DNA of 41,020 nucleotides from an uncultured Bacilli bacterium. Lineage in GTDB: Bacteria > Bacillota_I > Bacilli_A > RF39 > UBA660. The stretch is from NCBI GenBank assembly GCA_947588975.1, contig CANQAF010000003.1, forward strand, positions 1 through 41,020. Reading direction: 5' to 3'. A program made the translations under genes and the position numbers. Shown piece by piece: positions 17,341-25,961 of this stretch. The notes under the pieces were generated by a model. That model ran no database searches and was not told the DNA's origin. It saw only the letters and a program-made list of their open reading frames with translations. The stretch's first letter is position 1; every line of letters starts with the position of its first letter.

Positions 17341-17877
17341 TTAGTGTTTATACTGATTGATATATTCTATTATTTCTGGAATGGAATCAGAAACAAAATA
17401 GCTAGATTGGTCTATCAAGGGAGAAAAATGCTCATGATATAGTTTGTCCATAAATTCTAATAATAAATTAAAGTATCCATTTGAATTATAGATAATGATT
17501 GGTTTATCAAATTCATGGCACCTTTTTTGGTCAATGGCAGCAAATAATTCATCGATTGTACCAATACCACCTGGTAAAAATAGTAAGACATCACTCGTGC
17601 GAATTAATTGATGAGTCCTTCCCTCAATATTTTTTGTAGTCATCTCTAAATTACAGTGTAACTTTTTGAAATCCTCTTGATACATTTCTGGACATATTCC
17701 TGTAATTTCTCTATGATGATCAAGTGCAATATCATAAGATAGTCCCATTAATCCAGAATGAGCAACGCCAAATACTAAATCATGATCTTTTAATAAAATA
17801 TCTAATAAATTCTTACAATCTTTGAAATAGATGTCAGGAATATCATCACTAGAAGAACAAGCAACAAATAATTTCAC
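17341..17877 (-). CDS. LOG-family (TIGR00730-like) Rossmann-fold protein
   Basis: A 178-residue nucleotide-binding protein of the LOG / 'lysine decarboxylase-like' family. The signature PGGIGTIDE is complete, and the upstream VACSSSDDIP and VFGVAHSGLMGLSYDIA blocks fit the fold. Family members release cytokinin-like bases from nucleoside 5'-monophosphates (phosphoribohydrolase). Many bacterial members have no proven physiological role, and old 'lysine decarboxylase' labels are wrong. It starts with GTG 17877 after AGGTG. The 35-base gap to the upstream membrane-anchored protein suggests cotranscription with rmuC. Confidence 0.85.
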   Translation of the reverse strand: MKLFVACSSSDDIPDIYFKDCKNLLDILLKDHDLVFGVAHSGLMGLSYDIALDHHREITGICPEMYQEDFKKLHCNLEMTTKNIEGRTHQLIRTSDVLLFLPGGIGTIDELFAAIDQKRCHEFDKPIIIYNSNGYFNLLLEFMDKLYHEHFSPLIDQSSYFVSDSIPEIIEYINQYKH

Positions 17878-17912
17878 TTCATTTCACCTTGCCTTTTATC
17901 AAATATAGATTA

Positions 17913-18425
17913 TCATTTGTATAATAAAAACGATAATATGAGAAAAAGGGATTCAAAAAAGAAAGATAAGAAGGCGAGCATTAAAACATTGGAACTTCCT
18001 CGATTCGCAGGAGTTACGTTAGAAACTCGTATGACTTTATCATGAAAAATATAATCTGGATCTTGTCTTAAAGAAGCTCTTTCTATCGCAATTGGATGAT
18101 AATTTGGAACTTCAATATTTTTTGAACTTTCTTCAATTGGAACGTATCCATTACCCGATTTTTTGACTTTTGTATAACCCATAGATTCCCCATCAGATTC
18201 TATTTCATGTGGTTTTGTTTCAATTGCTTGTTTTAGATTTTGAATAACCTGCTCTAATGCGACTAGATTTTGAACAGTTGGGGGAAGCATAAGGCAATCC
18301 TGTAATCTTTTTGCTTGATGAACAACTTCTATATTGTCTAGTAAAGCTTTATTATTCATGATTGATACTAGTAATTGTTCTGCATATCTCATATCCTTCA
18401 TATATTTTTGTCTCACATCTTCCAT
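17913..18425 (-). CDS. Uncharacterised tail-anchored protein, 170 aa
   Basis: Family not recognised. Residues about 1-75 are predicted helical (MEDVRQKYMKDMRYAEQLL ...), residues 75-140 look disordered and charged, and the last 25 residues (VLMLAFLSFFFESLFLILSF) form one membrane helix with a short tail. This layout fits a cytoplasmic protein anchored by its C-terminus. The N-terminal block resembles the helical segment of small YlbF/YmcA-like proteins only loosely, so I do not name it. ATG 18425 has AGGAAG six bases upstream. A TTG at 18452 would overlap rmuC. The gene starts 10 bases after rmuC and is in the same unit. Confidence 0.75.
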   Translation of the reverse strand: MEDVRQKYMKDMRYAEQLLVSIMNNKALLDNIEVVHQAKRLQDCLMLPPTVQNLVALEQVIQNLKQAIETKPHEIESDGESMGYTKVKKSGNGYVPIEESSKNIEVPNYHPIAIERASLRQDPDYIFHDKVIRVSNVTPANRGSSNVLMLAFLSFFFESLFLILSFLLYK

Positions 18426-18435
18426 ATGACACTTC

Positions 18436-19503
18436 CTATTCTTTATGTTCAATCTGTTCTACTTCAACATCATTGATTGATTCGAAACGTTTTGTAATTT
18501 TTTCAGTTGTTGTATGAATATCTTTCACATCGCGTCCAACAGACTCAATACTTCTAGATAACTTGTCCCATCTATCTTTATAGCGTTTGAATTCTTCATC
18601 TAATAATTTTAATTCCCTATGAATAATGGATGCATAAGCGTCTCTTTCCATATTTTTCATAATGACTTGAATCGTTGTTAACGTACTAATCAAGGTGGTA
18701 GGACTTGTTAGCCATACTCTTTTTTTATAAGCATATTCAATAATATCTGTATGATATGCGGTGATTTCTGCGAATATCGCTTCTGCAGGTAAAAACAAAA
18801 TAGCTTGGTCAGAAGTAACACCTGGAATAATATATTTAGAAGCAATCGCATCAATATGCTTTTTCATATCTGCATGAAACATTTTTTCTGCTTGCTCACG
18901 CATTTCATTAGATACATTTTTATCTACCATCGTACGGTAATTTTCAAGTGGAAATTTAGAGTCAATTCCAATCAACCCTAATGGTTCTGGAGCAAATAAT
19001 GCACAATCCACAATCGTTCCATTTTCTAAACTGTATTGTAATTGGTATACTTTTGAATTATTCTCTCCAAATACATTCGCAAGAATATGTTTTAAATTTA
19101 CTTCACCGAAAATTCCTCTTGTTTTCTTATCAGTTAATACACTTTGTAATGATACAATATCACTAGATAAATGATCAATTTGTTTTTGAGCTTCATCTAT
19201 TTTGGATAGACGTTCTAATACCGAAGTAAATGTCTGATTAGTTTTTTCAAAATTTTGATCTAATCTTTCACTGACATGATCATTGATAAGACGAAGTCTG
19301 GTATCCATACGTTCAGTTAAAGCATTAAAATCATTATTTAAATTTTGAGATACATCACTTTTAAATTCACCGAGTTCTTTAATTGTAGTTGTCTCTAGTT
19401 TCCCAAGACGTTCCGTAATATTAGATTCATTGATACTCTTCATAAATGAGATAATTACAAAAATTAAAATAATTATTAATAACCCAATTATTACATACTC
19501 CAT
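18436..19503 (-). CDS. rmuC: DNA recombination protein RmuC
   Basis: RmuC limits recombination at inverted repeats and carries a restriction-endonuclease-like fold. The 355-residue product has an N-terminal membrane helix (residues 3-20), a coiled coil (about 25-125), then the RmuC domain with the family blocks KTRGIFGEVNLKHIL, IVDCALFAPEPLGLIGIDSKFPLE (split here by family gaps) and AILFLPAEAIFAEI, and a C-terminal helical tail. AGGAG lies eight bases before ATG 19503. It follows the VTT gene by 11 bases and precedes the tail-anchored gene, so the three form an operon of membrane-linked proteins. Confidence 0.92.
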   Translation of the reverse strand: MEYVIIGLLIIILIFVIISFMKSINESNITERLGKLETTTIKELGEFKSDVSQNLNNDFNALTERMDTRLRLINDHVSERLDQNFEKTNQTFTSVLERLSKIDEAQKQIDHLSSDIVSLQSVLTDKKTRGIFGEVNLKHILANVFGENNSKVYQLQYSLENGTIVDCALFAPEPLGLIGIDSKFPLENYRTMVDKNVSNEMREQAEKMFHADMKKHIDAIASKYIIPGVTSDQAILFLPAEAIFAEITAYHTDIIEYAYKKRVWLTSPTTLISTLTTIQVIMKNMERDAYASIIHRELKLLDEEFKRYKDRWDKLSRSIESVGRDVKDIHTTTEKITKRFESINDVEVEQIEHKE

Positions 19504-19514
19504 AAAACATTCTC

Positions 19515-20099
19515 CTAATCCAAATCAAATTTATACATTACTAGTTTTGATAATACAAATGCAACAATAATCATACTTCCTAACTTAAATAGTACCCCAA
19601 TATCTGTAATACTATCTACAAAGGTTGTGCCAATATATCCCCAAAAATATACTAAAAATATTTTAGAAATTAATAATGCAAATAGGTATTTTGTATATTT
19701 CATATTGGAAAGCCCTGCTCCAATGTTAATAGAAAAAGCTGGCGTAAACGGAATAGAAAGTATAATCACTAAATTACTAAATTTCATATGTCCTACTTTA
19801 TCCATACATTTTTGTATGATTGGTCTTTTTGTTAACTTAGGTTCAATTTTATTTTTTAACATGCGAAATACTGCAAAACTTAAAGAGCAACCTAAAATAG
19901 TTGCAACCCAAGATAGACAAAATCCTACAACATTTCCAAACACTAGAATATTAATTGCAATAAATAAAGCAAGTGGTAATACAGGAATAATTGACTCTAA
20001 TACAATAATAAAAATTCCTGTCAACAAACTTACCATATAATTGCTGTTTTCTACAATATTTTTTAATAGTTCAATTATATTTTGAATCATTGCTTCCAT
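19515..20099 (-). CDS. TVP38/VTT-domain membrane protein (DedA superfamily)
   Basis: A 194-residue polytopic protein with the VTT/SNARE-associated core: ESIIPVLPLALFIAIN (re-entrant loop), FGNVVGFCLSWVATILG, then FAVFRML and the second half with IPFTPAFSINIGAGLS. About six hydrophobic segments are visible. VTT proteins are linked to lipid scrambling or transport (undecaprenyl phosphate flippases in the DedA branch); the exact substrate of this one is unknown. The ribosome site is a weak GGTG. First gene of the rmuC unit. Confidence 0.85.
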   Translation of the reverse strand: MEAMIQNIIELLKNIVENSNYMVSLLTGIFIIVLESIIPVLPLALFIAINILVFGNVVGFCLSWVATILGCSLSFAVFRMLKNKIEPKLTKRPIIQKCMDKVGHMKFSNLVIILSIPFTPAFSINIGAGLSNMKYTKYLFALLISKIFLVYFWGYIGTTFVDSITDIGVLFKLGSMIIVAFVLSKLVMYKFDLD

Positions 20100-20150
20100 A
20101 GGGTCACCATTCTATTCTATTATAATACATTATGGACCAAATTCTCAAGA

Positions 20151-20438
20151 TTATTTCCTATTTTTCGTAAGTTGTTTTTCTTTTTTCTCTATTTTTTCTA
20201 ACATTTCGTTCACATATTGGAAATGCGCTATAGTACATGGAATCTGCCTTCTATAGATAATATATAGTAAATATTGATAAAAAATAACCATTTGTAAATT
20301 GTATGGATCCGTTAAGATTTGATATTCTTCCTTTGTAAAACCATATTTTTGATACCCTGTTAGTCGATAAAAAAACATATCATAAATTGGTGCTTCTGTA
20401 TTCCATAAAAGTATATATGTATATAATATTCTACTCAT
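20151..20438 (-). CDS. Uncharacterised protein, 95 aa
   Basis: Not recognised. A small, basic, Tyr- and aromatic-rich protein (MSRILYTYILLWNTEAPIYD) that is largely helical with a Lys/Glu-rich end. No signal peptide; one moderately hydrophobic stretch (MVIFYQYLLYIIY) may touch the membrane. ATG 20438 has GGAGG five bases upstream; a TTG at 20450 is less likely. It has a leader of up to 200 bases with inverted repeats and is 51 bases from the VTT gene, so it may lead that operon. Confidence 0.65.
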   Translation of the reverse strand: MSRILYTYILLWNTEAPIYDMFFYRLTGYQKYGFTKEEYQILTDPYNLQMVIFYQYLLYIIYRRQIPCTIAHFQYVNEMLEKIEKKEKQLTKNRK

Positions 20439-20458
20439 AGTATCCTCCAATATACTTT

Positions 20459-20633
20459 ATGGAAGATCAACTACCGGGTAAGGGTGTTTATCCTATATCA
20501 TAAACTTAATTTTATAATATTACTAGAAGCAATCTAGTACCTCTTCTAATACATTGGATTTTATGCTGGTTGTTCAACATAACGATCTTAGATCATTAAC
20601 ATTTTTAATTGATCTTTAAATAGAAAAACAAAT
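20459..20633. other. Intergenic stretch without a convincing gene
   Basis: About 175 bases between the 95-aa gene and the rhodanese terminator. It holds imperfect inverted repeats, for example TAGAAG / CTTCTA and AGATCATTAA / TTAATTGATCT. A 14-codon + strand ORF starts at 20459 but has no ribosome site. The stretch may be the structured leader of the 95-aa gene. I match no known riboswitch or RNA gene to it. Confidence 0.4.
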
Positions 20634-20656
20634 AAAAAGATAGAGTATCCTCTATC
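20634..20656 (-). terminator. Rhodanese gene terminator
   Basis: Stem GATAGAG / CTCTATC (20639-20645 with 20650-20656), a 4-base loop and a T-rich exit (TTTTTATTTG) on the reverse strand. It marks the end of the long Tad/T4SS transcript or of the rhodanese unit. Confidence 0.8.
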
Positions 20657-20946
20657 TAACTATGTAATATCCATTCTTCATATCCACCAATAATATTTGT
20701 GACTTTATATCCCATTCTTGTTAAAATTTGGCATACTTTATTACTAGTTAACCCCTTTTGACAATATATATAATATCGAATATTTGGATTCAAATATTGT
20801 CCTGGTTTCGCAATTAATTTTTCATATGGAACATTAATTGCACCTTCCATATGATTATTATTATAACTTTGTACACTACGAATATCAATAATATGAATAG
20901 GGTCCCCAATATTTAACAAATCTGATATGGAAATACTAGATATCAT
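20656..20946 (-). CDS. Single-domain rhodanese
   Basis: A 96-residue rhodanese-like protein with the active-site loop YCQKGLTSNK (catalytic Cys) and the conserved IIDIRSVQSYNNNHMEGAINVP block near the N-terminus, ending IIGGYEEWILHS. Such GlpE/YqhL-like proteins move sulfane sulfur or respond to reactive sulfur. The loop CQKGLT differs from the common CxxGxR by having Thr in place of Arg, which may lower thiosulfate activity. ATG 20946 is preferred over a GTG at 20955 because GGGTGG precedes it. It lies 57 bases after virD4, beyond a perfect palindrome, and may be a separately controlled gene rather than part of the secretion system. Confidence 0.88.
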   Translation of the reverse strand: MISSISISDLLNIGDPIHIIDIRSVQSYNNNHMEGAINVPYEKLIAKPGQYLNPNIRYYIYCQKGLTSNKVCQILTRMGYKVTNIIGGYEEWILHS

Positions 20947-20959
20947 ATTAACCACCCTA

Positions 20960-20984
20960 ATACATTATATGCAATATAATGTAT
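20960..20984. promoter_or_regulatory. Perfect palindrome upstream of the rhodanese gene
   Basis: ATACATTATAT-GCA-ATATAATGTAT: 11-bp arms and a 3-base centre. Each arm carries a TATAAT, on opposite strands. The lack of a following T run argues against a terminator. It looks like an operator over the rhodanese promoter. Confidence 0.5.
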
Positions 20985-21002
20985 CGTTCGGATGAGATTT
21001 GA

Positions 21003-23093
21003 CTATTCATCATCGGAAAAGAAATCATCAAAGAATTGATCATCTGTCACTTCTTTTGCATCCATATCTTTTGGTTTTGCAATTTCCTTAATGATCGGTT
21101 GTGCGACTGATGTATCACTTTTTACCTGTTTTTCTGCAGCTTGTACTTCTTTTTCTTTACGTTCTTCCTCTTCTAACTCTGCTATTTTAGCATCAATACG
21201 TTTCACTAAGTCATCTACATTAAAACTATTATTTTTATTTGATGGAGAATTATTAACTGGCATATCCATGCCTGGCATCATTGGCATATTTGGAAACATT
21301 CCACCCATTGGTGAAGGCATACCTGGCATATTTGGCATTATTCCACCCTTTTCATTGAACATAGCATCCAATTTTTTTTGCCTTTTTTGATCTACAACAG
21401 CTTTTAAATCAAATATATGAACAGGTTGTTTTTCTCTTTGTGGATAACTTGCTTTCCCATAATCATGTCCCCAAAGGCCTTGTTTTACCATTTCATAATT
21501 TGGCGTTAATGTCGTTTTAAATGGCATACATCTTGTACGCAGTAAAATCATAGAGCCAAATGGCATACGTTGCAAATCACTTACAGTAACAAGTGGTGTA
21601 CTTGCAGTTTTATCATCTTTTTTAGATTTTACCTCTCCACACATTTTACTAATTTCTTCTAATGCAGCAAGTTCACTACTAATTAAATAAATTATGTTCC
21701 CGCAGTTTCCTTTAATTGTTTCTCCATTTTCTTTTCCATACACTTGATATAATTGTGCAAAGTTTTGAATAATAAATGTGAAACGAATTAAACGACTACG
21801 TGCAGCAGTAACCATTGTAGTAACATCTTTCAATGGTGGCATGTTCGCAAATTCATCCAAAATAAAGTTGGTACGATAAGATAATTTACCACCATTTTCT
21901 TGTGCTACACGAATCAAGGTTTCATAACATTGTTTTAAGAATATAGTAACTAAAGAATGGTATGTTTTCTTTTCATCTTGAATTACAATAAAAACAGCTG
22001 TTTTTTTACGACCAATTTCCTCCATGTCAAAATCACTACGTGCTAACATTTCAGATAAATTTTCTCTTGATGAAAATAATTTGATTTTTTGTTTAAATAC
22101 AGATAATATACTACCTTTTGTATCAGATGGTGCCATTAATGTACTGGAAACATTGATGTATGCAGGGGAACTTTGATCTTTATCGCTAAAGTATTCCTTC
22201 ATATAAGTTGTTCCACCAATTTTTTCTTCTCCAACTGTTGTCATTAAATTGATACTATTTAAGTTAATTTCATCTTCTTTTGCATCATCAAATAACGCCA
22301 AAGCTAACCCTGCAAAATAATCAGCTGATGTATTTTCCCAGAATGGGTCATTATTCTTTGCAGATTCATCATATATAATATTTTTCGCTAAATCGTCTAA
22401 TAATTCATTGGCTTTATCTGAATTTCCAGTTTTATATAATTTATAAGGTAATAATAGTGGATTCCAACAATTTCCGTTTTGAGGATCACGGAAATTTAAT
22501 AATACAATATTATAACCTCTTTGTCTTAATTCATTGGCATTATTTTCATAAATTTCCCCTTTTGGATCAGTAATAATCATGGATTCCCCTTTTTTAGCAA
22601 GAATCTTAACCATTGGTTGCACTAACATTTCTGTTTTACCTGATCCGGTACTACCAATTACAATATTATGATACTCTCCATCGTCTACCCATAATTCATG
22701 TCCATTATTAATAAGCGGAACGCCAGCTACATCACTTTTTTCATCTCCAGGATGAACAATTTTTAATTGTTTTTTCATTTCTTTATCTTTTGACCAATGA
22801 GAATATCCATTTTCTTTCTTTCCACTTGTACTAATACCAATTCCTTTTTCTCTTTCAAAAAAATAGGAAGATACTCCAGTGATAATTGCTATCATAAAAG
22901 CAATAAAGAATATCATTGTAGGTGCAAGATATTTTCCCGTAAATGCAGGAAATGGATTAAGTCCATGTAATGTAGAATCATTCAAAAGAGAAACAACATT
23001 AAGTACTGCAATTGCAATAAAGTATAATAACGTAATTGAAAAAATAACAAATATTACAATATCTTTTGTTTCTGCTCGAAATTTTAATTTCAT
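21003..23093 (-). CDS. virD4: VirD4/TraG-type T4SS coupling protein
   Basis: The coupling ATPase brings substrates to a type IV secretion channel. The product (696 residues) has two N-terminal membrane helices (about 13-35 and 56-78), Walker A IGSTGSGKTEM near residue 145, the TraG block ITDPKGE, NCWNPL, and Walker B NFILDEFANMP near residue 409, followed by AARSRLIRFTFIIQN. The C-terminus is unusual: a Met/Pro/Gly-rich stretch (about 580-615), a Lys/Glu coiled coil and a very acidic tail ending DDFFSDDE. Such tails often recruit substrates or adaptors. ATG 23093 is eight bases from GGAGG; ATG 23099 is too close. Last T4SS gene of the block. No relaxase accompanies it. Confidence 0.93.
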   Translation of the reverse strand: MKLKFRAETKDIVIFVIFSITLLYFIAIAVLNVVSLLNDSTLHGLNPFPAFTGKYLAPTMIFFIAFMIAIITGVSSYFFEREKGIGISTSGKKENGYSHWSKDKEMKKQLKIVHPGDEKSDVAGVPLINNGHELWVDDGEYHNIVIGSTGSGKTEMLVQPMVKILAKKGESMIITDPKGEIYENNANELRQRGYNIVLLNFRDPQNGNCWNPLLLPYKLYKTGNSDKANELLDDLAKNIIYDESAKNNDPFWENTSADYFAGLALALFDDAKEDEINLNSINLMTTVGEEKIGGTTYMKEYFSDKDQSSPAYINVSSTLMAPSDTKGSILSVFKQKIKLFSSRENLSEMLARSDFDMEEIGRKKTAVFIVIQDEKKTYHSLVTIFLKQCYETLIRVAQENGGKLSYRTNFILDEFANMPPLKDVTTMVTAARSRLIRFTFIIQNFAQLYQVYGKENGETIKGNCGNIIYLISSELAALEEISKMCGEVKSKKDDKTASTPLVTVSDLQRMPFGSMILLRTRCMPFKTTLTPNYEMVKQGLWGHDYGKASYPQREKQPVHIFDLKAVVDQKRQKKLDAMFNEKGGIMPNMPGMPSPMGGMFPNMPMMPGMDMPVNNSPSNKNNSFNVDDLVKRIDAKIAELEEEERKEKEVQAAEKQVKSDTSVAQPIIKEIAKPKDMDAKEVTDDQFFDDFFSDDE

Positions 23094-23105
23094 AAACATA
23101 ACCTC

Positions 23106-23732
23106 CTATAGATTATTGCTCTTTTTCCTTTTTATGAATAACATTAATAATAAGATAAGTATTATAATAACAATTATTCCTAAAATAATCAAGCCTATAT
23201 AATTATTTTTCATATCTTTTGAAAAACGAATCTGAATTGGCTTATTTCCGCTATTTTCTTTATCAATTACCCATACATAGGTATTATTTTCGACATAGTC
23301 CGCATTATGATTTAATACTTTATGATTCGTTTTAATTTGAACCTTTACTTCATCTACAACAATATAGTCAAAAGGATTGCAGTTAAACGTATTACTTGTA
23401 GTTAGATCATAATATTCATCTGACTCTAAAAAATTATATGCAGTATAACATTGTCTCAAAATAGATGAATTTGCATAAGAAGGGATAGAATAGTCCTTAG
23501 ATAATTTAATTTTTTTTGTTTCTTTATTAAAGCTAATTTTATAATTCTCAGTTAAAGATTCATTTTCGTATTCTTCTAACGTTTGTTCAATTTGATCACT
23601 TGACCAATCATTGGCGTCAATTGTCATTGCCTCACGAAGACTATGATTATTAAAATTTAGTTCATATTTGACAGAACAACCAGTCATCAATAAAATGAGA
23701 AAACTGCACAGTACTAGATTTATTTTTTTCAT
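23106..23732 (-). CDS. Membrane-anchored lipoprotein with C-terminal helix
   Basis: A 208-residue exported protein. A lipoprotein signal is clear: basic start, hydrophobic core and lipobox LMTGC with Cys19. The ectodomain (20-175) is beta-rich with an LppM-like start (VKYELNFNNHSLREAMTI). A second hydrophobic helix (about 178-200) is followed by basic RKKS. So the protein is held both by lipid and by a membrane helix, with a short cytosolic tail. LppM-like domains occur in many Gram-positive lipoproteins of unknown role. Its place between the wall hydrolase and virD4 suggests a structural part of the T4SS, perhaps in the place of VirB8, but sequence does not prove this. Confidence 0.75.
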   Translation of the reverse strand: MKKINLVLCSFLILLMTGCSVKYELNFNNHSLREAMTIDANDWSSDQIEQTLEEYENESLTENYKISFNKETKKIKLSKDYSIPSYANSSILRQCYTAYNFLESDEYYDLTTSNTFNCNPFDYIVVDEVKVQIKTNHKVLNHNADYVENNTYVWVIDKENSGNKPIQIRFSKDMKNNYIGLIILGIIVIIILILLLMLFIKRKKSNNL

Positions 23733-23740
23733 TCTCTCAC

Positions 23741-25936
23741 CTATCCTAATAAATAGACATATCCATTAAAATAATATGGATCGCCACTACTATTTGTATG
23801 GTACTTAATATAGTCTATAGTAGCTGTAAATTTGCGGTAATTTACAGTGCTCCAACTGTTACTACTCCAATTTCCGGATTTCCATCCCTCTGAAATGGTG
23901 ACAGTTCCATCTGCATTCACAGATTCAATAATAGCAACATGTCCACAATTTGGTGTACAAGAATTAATTCCCCCTGACCACGAAACAATAGCACCTGCAC
24001 GTGGTTGATTAACATCAGTTGATTTTGAAAAAATACTTCCATCCGGATTGCGGAACCATGCTTCTCCATTCCCATATGTGTTTTTTATAGAATTCATCGT
24101 AATTGTTTTCAAATGATCTGGCATATTAGAATGGTATAAAATTTCTTGAGCTCTACTTCTAGCATACCACACACATTGTCCTAAATTGCTAGCTTGTTTA
24201 TTATAAAAATTATTATTTAATAATTCATTTACATTACTATGAATTGGTGCAGAGCTTGCATATTTATTACCACTTAATAGTCCACTAGAAGCTGTTAATT
24301 TTTTAATTTGCACCCCATCAGAATAGAAAAATGATAATATTTCTTGATAATTACTTCCTTGATCTGCCATATCTGCAGCTGCAATTTGACTCATTCCACG
24401 TCCATGTCCACCCGCAGCTGATGATAAGTATTTATCAGAAATAGTTACTTCATGTGTCTCACCATTTGGTTTTTTTGAATAGGTACATGTATTACTTCCT
24501 TTACAATACCAGGAATCATATTCCGAACTAAAAATTTTCCCAGATATATCTACTAATACCTCGCCCGCTGTTGCATTAGCTGCTTCTTCTCCAAACGATT
24601 TGATATTTGGATTGAAATTCTGACGATTTGAACTACTTTCAATTGGTTTTTGGCAAGAATTTGTATCATTTAAGACAAAGGTTCTGGCAGCAACAGCTAA
24701 TGCCTTTAGAGATTCATCTGGATATTTTGAACTCATTTCTCCAGTGACAACCCCTGCTACATATTCTTCTAATGAATAAGTACCAATAATATTTTTATCT
24801 TTATCAATAACAGTAACACCTGAACATTCAGCATAACCGCCAATAATATCTGTTGAATTTTGTGCAACACCCATATAACTATTACTTTCAGAAATTATTT
24901 CTTCATATATTTGTTCTTTTGCTTCTTTTGATAAACTAGTACCTAAATCCGCACGGTAGATATCAATATATCCGCCTGTCTTTATAATTTCATCTTTATA
25001 ATGATCATGAGAAATTGTATAACAAGAATTTTCTTGTACGTACATTGAATCTATAATATAGTCCATCTCATTGATATATTGTTCAAATTTCCAATAATCT
25101 AATTTTTCTGATGATAGTAAATCATCTTCTGCTCTATCATAAAGTATGGTTGCTAATAATAAAACTGTATCATTTGAAGTCATTGTAATTGTATTAGAGC
25201 AACTATTTACAGCATTGGCATCTTCATACTCTTCTATTTTATTTACAATTTTTTGTCTAAATTGATAATAAAATTGGTATGATGGTGTAGACATACAATC
25301 TATTGTTCCCTTACACCATCCGCCAGCTTCTAAATAATTTGTTAAACTTTCTGATGTTTCATTTTCTGTGACAACACCATTTGCTAAATAATTAGCAATA
25401 TCCTTTTTTTGATTCACACTGCGTCCATTACTCATTAACAATATTGTTACTAGTAGTAAGGTAACTATTCCTCCAATTGTGCCAAAAAAAACGACATTAG
25501 ATAAAATAGGATTTTCATATATGGATGCTGACATTCCCATAAATTCTAATACTTTTTGAGCAATCGTTTTTTGAGAAAGTGCTTTTTTTGAAATCACGTC
25601 TGCAATAGGAGCAGGAACACCTGCCGCTTGTAATCCTACAGAAGCAGCTGTTTCCATTGTTTGATTTATGAGATCATTTTGTTCTTTATTTTCGATATGA
25701 TCTGTTTCTTGCGATACATTATTTGATGCTTGATTAACATTCAAATGTTGTTGGCGGTGGGATGCAATAGTATCTTTAATTCTTTTCGTTGCATCATCAG
25801 TACTATGGCTAGACAATGTTTGGCGAATATTATCTGGTCTATTAGAATGAGAAACCGGCATTTCTTCGACTTCCGGTTGCTCTTCTATTTCTATTGTCTG
25901 TTCTTCCTGTTCTAATTCATCATTATTGTCATTCAT
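23741..25936 (-). CDS. SpoIID-CHAP bifunctional wall hydrolase of the T4SS
   Basis: A 731-residue type II membrane protein. Residues 1-140 are an acidic cytosolic region, and one membrane helix lies at about 148-168. A linker domain (about 170-365) follows. Residues about 372-545 are a SpoIID domain: TYSLEEYVAGVVTGEM with the catalytic-type Glu400, AVAARTF, and GGHGRGMSQIAAADMA with ILSFFYSDGV. Residues about 583-731 are a CHAP domain with Cys588 in GQCVWYARSRA and His666 in NCGHVAIIES. SpoIID cuts glycan strands as a lytic transglycosylase; CHAP cuts peptides. Gram-positive T4SS hydrolases (VirB1/CwlT type) usually pair a lysozyme-like domain with NlpC/P60 or CHAP, so SpoIID here is a replacement. 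Role: open the wall for the channel. Confidence 0.9.
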   Translation of the reverse strand: MNDNNDELEQEEQTIEIEEQPEVEEMPVSHSNRPDNIRQTLSSHSTDDATKRIKDTIASHRQQHLNVNQASNNVSQETDHIENKEQNDLINQTMETAASVGLQAAGVPAPIADVISKKALSQKTIAQKVLEFMGMSASIYENPILSNVVFFGTIGGIVTLLLVTILLMSNGRSVNQKKDIANYLANGVVTENETSESLTNYLEAGGWCKGTIDCMSTPSYQFYYQFRQKIVNKIEEYEDANAVNSCSNTITMTSNDTVLLLATILYDRAEDDLLSSEKLDYWKFEQYINEMDYIIDSMYVQENSCYTISHDHYKDEIIKTGGYIDIYRADLGTSLSKEAKEQIYEEIISESNSYMGVAQNSTDIIGGYAECSGVTVIDKDKNIIGTYSLEEYVAGVVTGEMSSKYPDESLKALAVAARTFVLNDTNSCQKPIESSSNRQNFNPNIKSFGEEAANATAGEVLVDISGKIFSSEYDSWYCKGSNTCTYSKKPNGETHEVTISDKYLSSAAGGHGRGMSQIAAADMADQGSNYQEILSFFYSDGVQIKKLTASSGLLSGNKYASSAPIHSNVNELLNNNFYNKQASNLGQCVWYARSRAQEILYHSNMPDHLKTITMNSIKNTYGNGEAWFRNPDGSIFSKSTDVNQPRAGAIVSWSGGINSCTPNCGHVAIIESVNADGTVTISEGWKSGNWSSNSWSTVNYRKFTATIDYIKYHTNSSGDPYYFNGYVYLLG

Positions 25937-25961
25937 GGTACCACCACCAAACTATCTTTTT

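Noticed and set aside
17341..17877. Lysine decarboxylase
   Set aside because: The PGGxGTxxE motif is that of LOG-type phosphoribohydrolases; the decarboxylase name is an old misannotation.
19627..20040. 137-codon + strand ORF opposite the VTT gene
   Set aside because: Shadow of a membrane-protein gene; no start signal.
20459..20503. 14-codon + strand ORF (MEDQLPGKGVYPIS)
   Set aside because: Protein-like by eye but no ribosome site and far too short to support.
22879..23202. 107-codon + strand ORF across the virD4 start
   Set aside because: Covers the virD4 and lipoprotein coding regions in reverse; no promoter or ribosome site.
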